From positions 367,404 to 390,280 of the forward strand of contig BFEA01000483.1 in NCBI GenBank assembly GCA_003427395.1: a DNA stretch of 22,877 nt. Reading direction: 5' to 3'. Of this stretch, positions 1-10,322 are shown in pieces. Both the position numbers and the translations under genes were made by a program. The notes below the pieces were generated by a model. That model saw only the letters and a list, made by a program, of their open reading frames with translations, made no database searches and was not told the origin of the DNA. The stretch's first letter is position 1; every line of letters begins with the position of its first letter. Source of the DNA: Chara braunii (taxonomy: Eukaryota; Streptophyta; Charophyceae; Charales; Characeae).

Positions 1-279
1 GTCTGGAGTGTATTTTTTGGCTGTGACATACCTTTCTTTGTTTCGTGGATGTTTTGCTGGCTTGTGATGGGGTGTGAACCGACAGTCTGTAGAGTTTTTC
101 ATCTGGTGTGGGTGAGTGATAGTCTACTTTGATTTTGGTTAAGGTAGATTATCATTTACAGTGTAATCAGTGAGGGGATTTTGCAGACTGTTGAGGGGTC
201 AGCCTCCTCATGAGTCGGTGAAACTCCGACGAAACTGTTTGTCACAGCCCCTCGTTTGTTGTCCTCTTCTCTCTCTCTG
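1..279. other. Spacer without recognisable features
   Basis: This is T- and G-rich single-copy-looking sequence. I see no gene, RNA gene or repeat in it on either strand. A short CT run begins near 268. Confidence 0.5.
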
Positions 280-531
280 CCTACGGTTTACCGGGCAGTT
301 CTGCTTGTGACGATATATATATATATATATAAATTTATTTTGTTTTCTAAATTTGGTGCAAAATTTCGATGTGACCCTGAGGCAAAAGTTGTTCAGTTTT
401 GTTTTCTGCGTAGCATAGTTGTTTTTCAGATTTTTCTGAATTTTTTTGTTTTGTTTTGTTTTTGTTGGGGCCTTCCCTGGTCCTTGCATGAGCTGGCCAC
501 CCAGGACCCGGGCGGCCCGACTGGTAGCCTG
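280..531 (+). mobile_element. hAT-like MITE, family 1, copy 1 (left end decayed)
   Basis: The body and right end match the other family-1 copies at 5222-5487, 20310-20595 and 22420-22714. Shared landmarks are the stretch around 367-395 (GTGACCCTGAGGCAAAAG), the T-rich centre, CCTTCCCTGGTCCTTGCATG near 471-490, and the GC-rich right end finishing CTGGTAGCCTG at 531. The left terminal repeat is not clear. A degraded match may lie near 280-310, followed by an AT run replacing the A/T-rich inner left part. No target duplication could be assigned. Confidence 0.7.
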
Positions 532-1765
532 AGTGGTTTTATTTTTTGAGGATTTATTTCCTTCGTATTTTTAATATATATATATTTTTTCCCCTCACTT
601 TTAAGGTTAACAATGAAAGCAGTAAATTATGGACTTAGGATGTTGACTCATCAAAGATAGGCGATGTACTACTAGGTACTTTGGTTAGTCTTTCACTACT
701 TTTTTACTACTTTGTGATATTTTTCTCTTTATTACTATTTTTGTTCCTTTCGTGCTCGTCGGTAATAAATAACTAGATTGGTTCCCTCCAATAATATAAA
801 GAGGGTTGTTTCTTAAAACAATAATGAAATCATGACTAACTCCGAGTTTTTTTTGTCGAGACGAAAATAAAAGTTAATCAAACTTTGTCAAAGCGTTAGA
901 GCGACTTCCTTTTTTTTTGCATCATCAACCATTTTGATTCGGTGTCGTCTGACCTACATATAATGTTGTATAGATTATAAAGCATTCTTAAAGTTATAAA
1001 GTTTACCTATGAAAGATAATGGTGGGTAGAAACAAAGAAAGGCAAAACGAAAAACATCAAATCTTTAGAGAGGATGCATTGCTTAACCAAAATGGTTCGG
1101 GATGTCAATCAAGATGGGGGAAAAAATGTCAAACTGATGCATTGAGAACATTTGTCTCCACAAAGAAAGGTTCGGACGAAGTGATGGTTTAAACCACCAA
1201 CCAGTATATTTCCCAACTATTTTTTTGCGATGTGGTAGAGCTCGAGCTGCGTCCGACGTAATGTAACATGCACATTTGCAAACCATAAATCAAAGCGAAA
1301 TAGGTCGTGCAGACGATTCGTATAACCAGGATTAATATTTTATGAAGCGAAAGATCGACACATTCCACTAGACGTGATTCAAGCATTGTCGTTAATAAAA
1401 AAATTGATTGAAAAATGTATTGGTACTTTAATGAAGTGAGGTTGATATTTCCACTCTTCTGTCATTGAGTATGAAAGGAGATGTGTACCAGCGAGAAATA
1501 CAAGGCGGATGTCATAACTCTCTTTATTTTTTTTTGGTTCCTCAACACTCTTGAGGGGGAAAAACAAATGGAGTCATGGGCTATCAACCTAAGGAGAAAC
1601 TTATGTCTGAGGATAATTTGTGACTAAAGTTAAATATGACGAAAAAAATATTTTTATGTGATTTTTTTTTTTTTTTTTTTTAATTTGTTTTTCTCCCTCT
1701 CCTACATGCAATAAATTTTGGTAACAAAAATAATCAGATATATACAAAAGTAAATAAGTTTTTTA
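532..1765. other. AT-rich spacer
   Basis: No convincing coding region or RNA gene. The three short minus-strand ORFs between 1083 and 1567 overlap each other in different frames and have no family resemblance. An 18-20 nt poly(T) lies near 1663-1681. Confidence 0.5.
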
Positions 1766-1827
1766 TTAGGCTACCAGACGGGCCGCCCAGGTCACCTATT
1801 TTCCAGAGGACTAAAGAAGGTCCTAAC

Positions 1828-1879
<52 letters not shown>

Positions 1880-1923
1880 CCGCGCGGGCCCCCGGGGCCC
1901 GGGGGGCCGGCCCCGTGAAGGAA

Positions 1924-1969
<46 letters not shown>

Positions 1970-2148
1970 GAAAAACAACTATGTTAATAGAAAAATAAAT
2001 TGAACAACTTTTGCCTCAGGGTTGAATCGAAATTCCTTACAAAATTTAAAATAAATATTTTAATCAAAACATATTTTTTATTTTTTTATTTTTTAATTTA
2101 TTTTTGGCCCGGTTGGGCAAGTAGATCCGGGTCATTATAGTAGCCTAG
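1766..2148 (-). mobile_element. hAT-like MITE, family 1, copy 2 (expanded)
   Basis: It opens with TTAGGCTACCAG (first base changed from the family C) and closes with AGTAGCCTAG at 2148. An 8-bp direct repeat GTTTTTTA flanks it at 1758-1765 and 2149-2156, a target-site duplication of the length made by hAT transposases. The inner segment around 2004-2030 carries the family landmark AACAACTTTTGCCTCAGGG in reverse orientation. It is about 90 bp longer than its relatives because two poly(A) tracts and a GC block lie inside it. Confidence 0.85.
1829..1965. repeat. Poly(A)46 / GC-only block / poly(A)41
   Basis: A46 at 1829-1874 and A41 at 1925-1965 flank a block at 1875-1921 whose first ~40 bases are almost pure G and C, rich in runs such as CCCCCGGGGCCCGGGGGG. 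The end of the block (CCGTGAAGG) resembles the family-1 segment that in other copies follows the subterminal hairpin, so it may be a displaced and amplified part of the MITE. An assembly or sequencing artefact is possible in such sequence. Confidence 0.7.
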
Positions 2149-2156
2149 GTTTTTTA

Positions 2157-2770
2157 TCATTAAAAATTAAGGTCTACCAGTTTTTTTTTTCTTCGGTTTT
2201 TTGTTTCTGTCTAACAAAAAGAACAATCACGACCCCAAGATGATATATTACCTTTTGCACTCGGAAAACAGTTTTACAACGATGACCACTACATCCCCCC
2301 CTAAATCTCGATTTTAATGTTCTCTATTTTTTTTTTTACGTAAAAATTGTTAACCAAGGTTCTTAGATAAATAATTTTTCCCAGCATGACCTTTCTCAAA
2401 TATTGATGTATTGCAGAAGCCCCAAGTGTCAACCTCGATCCTTCCTTTATACTGCATATCATTACTAAATTACGCAATCCTGATATTTTTTTTAATGTTT
2501 AAGGTACTGTTAATTTAAAGATGAAAATTACATATATACCCGGATTTTGTTCATATTAACAAAGATTTCAACTTTTTTCCAGCGCAAAATTGCACATATA
2601 TCTATTTATGCAAAATCTCAATCGAGAACAATGAAATTATGTTTAAGTTTTAAAATAAAGATGACGATGTTTTTGTTGTACGCATGTCAAAATGGTATTT
2701 CGAATTATAGCTCAAAGTGCTCGTCCCCCCTTTCCCTGATTATTTTTCTCGAGATAAAGAAACAAAAAGA

Positions 2771-2772
<2 letters not shown>
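2157..2772. other. AT-rich spacer
   Basis: No gene or structured element seen. The 119-codon reading frame running into the (CT)n tract is explained by the microsatellite and is not a gene. Confidence 0.5.

Positions 2773-2845
<73 letters not shown>
2773..2845 (+). repeat. (CT)n microsatellite
   Basis: About 36 uninterrupted CT dinucleotides. It produces spurious Leu-Ser and Arg-Glu reading frames on both strands. Confidence 0.98.
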
Positions 2846-2847
<2 letters not shown>

Positions 2848-3228
2848 AAGAGAGATACATGTATCAACGAGCGTGGATGTGTGAGAAAGAGGAAAGAAAA
2901 AAATGATAAAGATAGGGCGAGGTAGGGCAAGCGGGGATTATATGTATTGTTTGAATCTGAATGTGTTTGTTGAGAGGTATAACAAATCAAAATTTATCCA
3001 TCTCCGGAAAATGTATATAAATTAAAACGTTTAGTCACAACATTTGTCCAAGTTTTTTGGCAAATGGGACCTCGTGCGTTCTCTTTTTTCTCTTCCTCAC
3101 TCTTTTTATTTTCCATGTGCATTCATTATCACGTATGGATAGAGAGAGAGGAATATATATACACAAGTTAGGGAGGGGGGGAAATCAGAGCGGGTAAATA
3201 GAAAGATAAATAAATCTATAAACTTTTC

Positions 3229-3294
3229 ATGCTCGACTTGGCCGTTACGGTCGAGCATCCGGGCGTGTAAAAAAAAAAAAAAAAAAAAAAAAAA
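3229..3294 (+). repeat. Short hairpin followed by poly(A)26
   Basis: ATGCTCGAC at 3229-3237 pairs perfectly with GTCGAGCAT at 3250-3258 over a 12-nt loop. A run of 26 A follows at 3269-3294. The order hairpin then A-tail looks like the 3' end of a retroposed RNA, but no body or target duplication was found. Confidence 0.5.
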
Positions 3295-3419
3295 CGTTTT
3301 TTCTGCACTTTCTCAGAGGATCTCAAATCTTGGTTCGTTTCATTTTTGCAAGTTGGCTGTCAAGGGGGGTATAAATTGTTTTTAAAGGGACTAAGAGAGG
3401 TTAAAGGGCGGTCATTTAG

Positions 3420-3665
3420 TTTGATTTTTTTATTTTATTTTTTATCTTCGATTCTGTAAGGAATTCTGATATGATCTTCAACAAAAAGTTGTTTGTATTA
3501 CAATTTTGCATAATATTTTTTTTTCTTGAATTTTTTACTTTCGTTTTGTTTCTTTTTATTTTTGATTTTTGTGCTAGGGTTATTCGGAACCCTTCCCGGG
3601 GGTCATGCCCAGTTGGGCACCCGTGCGTGTATCCGGGCACAAGTTGGGTGCCCAGGCGCCCGAAA
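3420..3665 (+). mobile_element. Diverged relative of MITE family 1
   Basis: The order of landmarks matches family 1: GGAATTCTGATATGATC near 3460 in place of GAATTTCGATGTGACC, then AAAAGTTGTT, then TTTTGCATAATA in place of CTGCATAACATA, a T-rich centre, CCTTCCC at 3591-3597, and a GC-rich right end. That right end contains a hairpin built from GGGCACCC and GGGTGCCC. Family termini CTAGGCTACC are not visible, so this is either an old copy or a related family. Confidence 0.45.
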
Positions 3666-5213
3666 AAACAACCTTTAAAAAAATAGTTTTTTTTTTTTGA
3701 TCCACTGCTTCTTTTATTACCGATGCATTATACGAAATAACATAACAATTGAGATATGTAATTATTGATAAGATGTTAAGCAAAAACATATCCCTCTGAA
3801 ATATATAAAGTTCGTTTTATAATACACATATTGAGTCACTTAGTTACATATTTAGTTTTCAATTAACTATTTTCAGAAAGGTGTTATTTAATTGTGACAT
3901 TTGTCGTCCGATAATATATTTATTTTTATTTTTGTCTTTTTTTAAAATAGTGTGCTTTAATTTTAAAGTACGTTTTTTAGTTGTGTATTTATTTGATCCA
4001 CTTATTTTGGCTAAACTTAACTTTACAGTTGGTTTCCTAATTGTATGTTTAATTGAATGACCTAGTTTTTATATGTTTTACGAAATTATGAAGATGATTC
4101 AATTTTATGTTCATTTAAAATTCAAATGATTACAAATAATATTTAAAATAATAATAATAAAATAAAATAAATATCTTATTATATATTTAATGTACCTTAC
4201 TTTATTAGTTGGTGGGTCATATTTTTGTAGCTTAGTTACTTAAGTGCTCGTCCCAAAGGTGAAGGTTTTTATGTCTCGCTCGAAAGTAGGGTAACTCGTT
4301 GCTAAAAAATCTTATGATCGCTATCATTCCTCTTATTTAAATAAAAACATCACCATCTATAACAATGGATGACTGACCTTTCAACTATTATGATAAGTCA
4401 TAATCAAAGGTCTTACAACTCTCGTCGTCAAATCCTTGAAAGGTGTAAAAATTAACATAAGGTTCATATTTAACCCTAAATGAATGAGGGTAATAAATTG
4501 ATTTTACATTATATTTCATTATGGTAGATTGATTATTTTACTGAGTTGTATGTTATTCGTGAAAGTGTAATGTGAATTTGCATTTCGTTCGAGAAAATGT
4601 AAAAATTATGGAATAAAAAAAACACTTAATGTAGTAATGAAAACGTTCTATGCACGAAAAATTGTTAGTTTAAGTCAACTTGAGTTGCGAGTCGACTCAG
4701 GACATCGACGCACTATAAATTAACATAATTATGCTTCAATCTTATGCGTTCTACCTATGTACACATGTGTTGCAACAATGAGAACCGTCATCGGTTGAAG
4801 CATGTGTAGTACTACAAGTGAAAGTCATCCCATATGGAAGAGTAATTCAACTAAGATACGCCCATCTATAGATGATAGCAAACTTATTGGGTGGAGGTAA
4901 ATTTTGTCTCGCAGATCCTTATCTCATCCCAGGCAGATGCTAGTGGTATAGATAGCAAACGTATATGGAGCGGTATTGAAACAATGTATTATTTTTCACA
5001 TCCAGCGTGATTAGGGAGAACCCTTGTGCATGTCTCGTTTTACAGTTGGACCAATACTCTCGAAATAGTAATTTTGCATCTTTGCATTAAATGTACTGAT
5101 TTAGGCAGTTAATCCAAACTTTGTTTTCATAGCAAAGATTAAAAAAAAAAAAAATGGAACGAGGTTTAAACTCTATTAATAAGACATGCATGTGCTTAAT
5201 GTACAAAAATTAT
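3666..5213. other. AT-rich spacer
   Basis: Strongly AT-rich, with AATAATAAAATAAAAT runs near 4145-4170. No reading frame above 60 codons with protein-like composition, and no RNA gene or repeat was recognised. Confidence 0.5.
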
Positions 5214-5221
5214 CGTACTAC

Positions 5222-5487
5222 CTAGGCTACCAGAGTGGTCCGGGGTCACTTTCCCGGCCGGACCAAGAAAAAAAAATAAAAAAGTAAAATTATATTTTTA
5301 AAAAATTTTATTTTTTATTTGGTAACAAATTTCCATGTGGCCCTAAGGCAAAAGTTGTTCAACTTGTTTTTTTGCATAACATAGTTTTTTTCCAATTTTT
5401 TTGTTTTTTTAGGACCTTCCCTAGTCTTTGCATGGTCGGGCTGTAAGGGAAAATAGGGTGACCTGAGCGACCCGACCGGTAGCCTAG
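5222..5487 (+). mobile_element. hAT-like MITE, family 1, copy 3
   Basis: A 266-bp element opens with CTAGGCTACCAG and closes with CCGGTAGCCTAG. Perfect 8-bp target duplications CGTACTAC lie at 5214-5221 and 5488-5495. GC-rich subterminal regions flank an A/T-rich centre. No coding capacity, so it would depend on a transposase supplied elsewhere. Confidence 0.92.
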
Positions 5488-5563
5488 CGTACTACTATTT
5501 CATTCGCAAACTCAAACACTCGATACTAAATTATGTTGTTTCTCCTTCAGTTTTTCCTCGAAC

Positions 5564-5876
5564 GACCATTTCGTCAAAATGGACATTTTTTATTTTTTGA
5601 ATGCAATTGAAATTGGGGTTTTTTGCCGAAACCTCGTCAAATTTTGTTGTTCCTGAGGGTCCAGTGTTTCACAAACGCTGGACCCCCTGGCTGTACATGG
5701 ACCTAGCTTGAGACCAAGCAGCTCCAGGCAGGGCTGCCTGGAGGTACCTGGTCTCAAGTTAGGTCCATGTACAGCCAGAGGGTCCGACGTTTTACAAATT
5801 TTGACGATTTTCAGCCAAAAAACTCGATTTCAATTTGGTTTAAAAAATAAAAGATGTTAATTTTGACAAAATGACA
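5564..5876. repeat. Long imperfect inverted repeat (fold-back element)
   Basis: The left arm from 5564 and the right arm ending at 5876 are reverse complements along most of their length, turning near 5737. The best part pairs 5690-5732 with 5739-5784, including CTGTACATGGACCTA on one side and TAGGTCCATGTACAG on the other. The tip is CTCCAGGCAG against CTGCCTGGAG. The left arm has about 24 extra bases, which create a local hairpin GGTCCAG...CTGGACC at 5658-5684. No target duplication was identified. It may be a MITE, or a source of long hairpin RNA if transcribed. Confidence 0.9.
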
Positions 5877-5902
5877 GTTATCGACTTATGTATTTGTACA
5901 AG

Positions 5903-5974
<72 letters not shown>
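5903..5974 (+). repeat. Poly(A)72
   Basis: Seventy-two consecutive A, starting 26 bp after the right end of the fold-back repeat. It could be an A-tail from retroposition or a homopolymer expansion. Confidence 0.97.
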
Positions 5975-5978
<4 letters not shown>

Positions 5979-5985
5979 AAGAGTG

Positions 5986-6225
5986 ATGGAGCGAGTCTTT
6001 CTTCAACTGTCAAAATTATCCTTGCGTAAAGGGATACTACATAAAGGTAACTCAAAATACTTAGATTGTCTATGTAAAATGACATTGCACAAACTCATTC
6101 GTTTGGGGGAAAAACACATTGAAAAACTCGAAAATAGCATGGCGGATAAAAACTTTACGAAGTGTGTGATGAACCTCACGAACTTAGCCAAGTATCATGG
6201 ACTCATCACTAAAAAATGTTCTTAA
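5986..6225 (+). CDS. Doubtful small ORF, 79 codons
   Basis: The reading frame begins ATG GAG CGA (MERVFLQLSKLSLRKG...) and ends at TAA 6223-6225. Unlike other ORFs here it is not low-complexity: it is Lys/Leu-rich, has five Cys, and reads as amphipathic helices with several Leu-x-x-Leu-x-x spacings. No signal peptide, membrane segment or known family motif is visible. An internal AAAG|GTAACT at about 6043-6052 could be a splice donor, and the frame is simply open rather than statistically strong in AT-rich DNA. The upstream side is the 72-nt poly(A), which argues against a normal promoter. It may be a fragment of a transposon protein or chance. Function unknown. Confidence 0.2.
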   Translation: MERVFLQLSKLSLRKGILHKGNSKYLDCLCKMTLHKLIRLGEKHIEKLENSMADKNFTKCVMNLTNLAKYHGLITKKCS

Positions 6226-7548
6226 CATCCAAACTAGTCTACACACTTTTCTTAGTATCATGCCATCCTTCTGTACATTTAGTCATACTTGAGACTATTT
6301 TTTTTTCAATATATACTGGAGACTTCATTGACCCTACAAGCAGTATGATTTTCGGGTTGTCGGAGCCTCACCATATAAGTCACCTATTGTGTCAGTTGTA
6401 TGTGCTTGTAGACCATAGACAAGTGAATGGGTCTTAATTTTTGTCTCTTTATATTGGTTATTAGTATAACAAAACACTTTATTATTATTATTATTATTTA
6501 CGGGTTTCGTTACGTGTATTGTGATGGTTTTAGGATATGAGGTCTTGCTGTACTACTCTTGTTTTTTTTAATAGTCCACCATTGATACACTTGTACTCAA
6601 AATAAGGTATCGAGTTCATTTCGAAAGTGGTCAGGTATCACAATTGACAACCACTCATTGAGAGTTTTCCTGCTTCCAACTTACCGAGGTCGTTCTCTAT
6701 TACGATGAAGATGACCAGGAAAATTGAAAGGGGATCGGGAGTTGTCAGAGAGGGAAAAATCAGAGAACAATATTATTTGTTCCCCTACTTTCAACCATCC
6801 CCTCATGACTGTTTCCTTAAACAAGAAAAAAACGTATTCCACAATGCAGCATTTTAAAAGTGTCGCTGTCCATAATAACTGGGAGCAGTAATAACTTCCC
6901 CTCCTCTTTTATTTATTGCACATCAGGTGACTCACATTTCTTCAAGATCACTCTCAACAACTTTTTTTTTTGGCTTGATTTTGCAAAATGAGAGTCAAAT
7001 TCAGATTGTAGTGGAGTAAGGTTGAAATCAACCCTTATTTTTTTAGGTTCCTCTACTATGCTCTTCAACCCTGTCTAGCTCATTTTTCGAAAGTTCACGT
7101 GGTGTTAAGTTTGACAAACCCAAAGTTTTGGCAATCGAGTGGTAGTACTGTGAATCCTTAAAGTTCAATAGTCCCGCCTTTCAGAGTTATAAGAGTGAAA
7201 ACGAAGTTTCCAAAATCTTTAGGAGTTTGACATATCTCAAAGGACTGTTCTGGTTAAGCAAGACATATGGGATCTCACTATACTCCTTGAGAGCCATGAC
7301 CAGTTTCGGGCCTCGTCACACTACTCACTGAACTCATAACACATTTGTGAGTTATCACTAATGAGCCAAAACCTAAAAAACTCACAAAACCGTGGTCGTA
7401 CCACGCTACCTCACCTAAGTTATCTATTAAAATAATACTAACCCTGTCGTCCTAAATTCGTTTTTTCATGACCTTAAACCACCATTACCTCTGTCACTTT
7501 TAGGAAAAATGAGAAACTGGCAATTTTTTTTTTTTTTTAACTTTTCGG
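6226..7548. other. Spacer without recognisable features
   Basis: AT-rich sequence with a short (ATT)n run at about 6481-6497. No gene, RNA or inverted repeat of note was recognised on either strand. Confidence 0.45.
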
Positions 7549-7622
7549 GGGTTGGACGAGGCTCGACAGTTGGGCCTTGTTGTCGAGCCTCGTCCAACCC
7601 AGCTATCGAGCCTCATCCAACC
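7549..7622. repeat. Perfect 20-bp hairpin plus third half-copy
   Basis: Arms at 7549-7568 and 7581-7600 are perfect reverse complements of 20 bp (GGGTTGGACGAGGCTCGACA and partner) over a 12-nt loop. A third, imperfect copy of the right arm follows at about 7605-7622 (ATCGAGCCTCATCCAACCT). No poly-U terminator or promoter context is visible. Confidence 0.9.
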
Positions 7623-7846
7623 TCCTACTGGCCTCCTCCTACCATAGAACCGGTTCCCCTCTTCTATGTCATAGTCGCACACCTGGCACGACGGTCCTTG
7701 TTAGTCGTTTAGGCTTCCAATCACGAGGCTTAGCAGCTGCGCGATATCATTTTAAGTATAATAGATGTTAGAACCAGTATCCCAACGCCCTTACGCCCCT
7801 GCATCCTTGCTTGATGTGGTTGGTGACGGATCACACCGCCGCTATA

Positions 7847-7960
7847 GCATGTCGCAAACATCAGTCTCATCAAGTCCTCCAATTCAACAAAAAGGTCAGA
7901 CAGCTTCCGACATTGAAAAACCCCGAGCAAATACTCTTATAAAGGTGCCTGCTCCGACAC
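7847..7960. repeat. Dispersed repeat family 2, copy 1
   Basis: This stretch aligns by eye, at roughly 70% identity with small gaps, to 13488-13596. Shared blocks include GCAAAC, TCTCAT..AAGTC, AATTCAAC, AGCAAATAC and CTT. The short ORFs on both strands here do not show conserved reading in the second copy. It may be a fragment of an unrecognised transposon. Confidence 0.55.
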
Positions 7961-8340
7961 CGCATTTATTATTTTACGTACGCGGGTTTATTTTGCGTCA
8001 TCCTCAAGTTGTTTCTGAATTATTTTGTTTGACTTCTACATGACCTGGTCAGAAGGGCTCTCGTCTTTTGCAAAAAAGGCAGGAGCCAACGTGCTCGACA
8101 CCGGATCTTCTGTAACCTATGAGGAAACGAAAATCAGGCGAACCATTCGAACACACGACAGATGAATTTGTTGGATTTATGAGGTGAAGTTCCACAACCC
8201 GCATGCTCAAATGCGGACCGTGGATGATTACGAATCATCGTGCTGAGAATCGACCTGAGTAAAATGACGAGATTTGAACCCTGCACCTGAAAGCTAATTT
8301 TGGTAATATTCGGGTTGAAATGACCGGAGTAAAATGACGA

Positions 8341-8376
8341 AATAAGGTAACCCGGACGACTCGGCTGGTAGCTTAG
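8341..8376 (+). mobile_element. Solo right end of MITE family 1
   Basis: AATAAGGTAACCCGG, then TCGGCTGGTAGCTTAG ending at 8376, match the last ~36 bp of family 1. The rest of the element is absent upstream, where an unrelated pair of copies of GAGTAAAATGACGA at about 8258 and 8325 lies instead. This is a truncated relic. Confidence 0.7.
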
Positions 8377-10308
8377 TGTACAACATTATAATAATAAAAA
8401 AAATGGTTGAAATTATGTTATTATTCTAAAATACTGAATGGTTGCAATTATACCTCTGGAGGCAACGACAACTACTGTGAGGTTAGATGCAAAGTCCTCG
8501 TCATAGCGGAGTTTTCTCATTATACATCCCAATATGAAACAAAGATCTCCACCGCATTAGAGTAGTTTTTCATTCTCCATACGTAATTTTGGTACTCATA
8601 AGACTTATATTTGAACCACGTCCCTTTCGTTCTACAAAACATTATCATATTGATTCAGATGTGCGATATTGCTTGTTGAATCTGATGGAAATGTTATTGT
8701 TGACGTCACAGACCTCACAATCATGGTGTCAATGCGTCAAATAACTTTCAATCTTTGATGGCGGTATCTTATAGGCTTGTCGATTTGTCGATCTCTCTCA
8801 ACATCCAGACATCTGCAAACATTGCGCTGTCGAGCGCATCGGCTCCCGCCTTTTCTCACGAAAGATACGAACCCTCCCGGCCATGTCACGTAGGATAAAA
8901 CAAAACAAAAATAAGAAACAATTCCAAAACGATGCAAAGTATCCCACGAACCGCCAAGAGGGTCGTGGTCTAATTGTGTTTTCGTCGCTTTAGCCGGGTG
9001 TGTCAGTTGTACATCCTGGGTACCCTACGACGAGATAGATTTTTGCGTGGCACAACTTACTTTCCCTAAGGGGTTGTCACCACCCTCAAGCGGACCTGAA
9101 CGTCGTCCGTTACTAAAGACACTGATATCCTAAGTACGACGCATACGTCATTCGACTAAGACGGTCTCAACCGAGCGCAAAACCCAAATATTAATCCTAA
9201 TCTCTTAGATATACAGTAAAAAAAAAGTTATGATAACAACATATATTTACATAAAAAGAGTCGACCGTAGTCGATATAAATATATTCAATCTGAAATGAC
9301 AACTGAAAGAGTTTAAATCTATCCCATAATACAAAACCGAAATAAAATATGACCTCCTCGGATCAAACAATGTAAAACTCGTACAATCGCCAATGAGGAG
9401 TTTGCTTGCACATTAACCTTAGACAATAACCTCAATGCAATCGACAAGGTAGTCGTACTGCAACAGTTTTGACTCGATGAGATGCACTGCCAAAATTATT
9501 CATTCTAACCCACTGCGGACTTAAGATTAGGCACTCACACACATGTCTCCATAAATTCTCAATCTTTTTGGATGACAAACTGTTTTGCGGATGATTCTTT
9601 ATCATATGCATTGCTTGAAGAGTTGCATGTCTCTCCCTCTAGAAAGTGGTATGGGTACTCTTTCTCCTCGCTCGAGCAAACAAGACTCGGATCTCAAAAG
9701 TCGAACCGTCTCTACGAAATCGGCAAAGTACCCCCCCGTAGAACGGTCCACTCGATAAAAGGGCCGACTCCTAAAGCAACGAACCCCTACCCAAATGCTT
9801 TCTTAAAAAAGAAAACGTATTCACCGCGAGTAGCTTCCAGTTATTTTTATTTATCATAAGTTCAAGGTAACTTTGAACGAAGAGAATCAAAAGGAGATAG
9901 AGAATGATAATCATTTGGAGAGATATAGGAAGATAAGGTCATTCGAGATTTAGAAAGTCATTTATGTTGAGAAAACTAAGTCTATTTGACCTTATCTTCT
10001 TTATTTCAATCGAATTCATTTTAAGGTGCACAAAAAATTAACGTTTTTCATAACAACCAAACCTTTTTTGCATGCATGCAAGTGAGAAGTAAAAAGAAGA
10101 CAATCATTTCCACCAACCCTAAGTAGGCATAATCAATTCCTTTTGCAAGCATCATTCCACCTATCTACACACCAAGCTAAGCAACAAGTTCAAAATAAAA
10201 CCAGTACAATTTCATACTAAAGTCAGACCTTTCCATTCACATGCATGACTCGCACAAGTTTCCTCTACCTTTTCTTTTGAACATTCAAAACAACAGGGAC
10301 AAACAAAA
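8377..10308. other. Spacer without recognisable features
   Basis: No supported gene. The 95-codon plus-strand frame at 9572-9859 has no domain, no likely splice context and no homology I recognise. Its FADD tetrapeptide alone is not evidence of a reverse transcriptase. Confidence 0.45.
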
Positions 10309-10322
10309 GTGTGGGCCCACAC
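10309..10322. promoter_or_regulatory. 14-bp perfect palindrome containing GTGGGCCCAC
   Basis: GTGTGGGCCCACAC reads the same on both strands. GTGGGCCCAC fits the class I TCP consensus of plants (GGNCCCAC) on both strands, but no adjacent gene was found, so a regulatory role is unproven. Confidence 0.3.

Noticed and set aside
8258-8345. tRNA-like B-box on the minus strand (GGGTTCAAATC)
   Set aside because: No convincing A-box at tRNA spacing and no cloverleaf; the duplicated GAGTAAAATGACGA explains the structure.
9572-9859. FADD in a 95-codon ORF as a reverse transcriptase active site
   Set aside because: No other reverse transcriptase motif lies at the expected spacing on either side; four residues are not enough.
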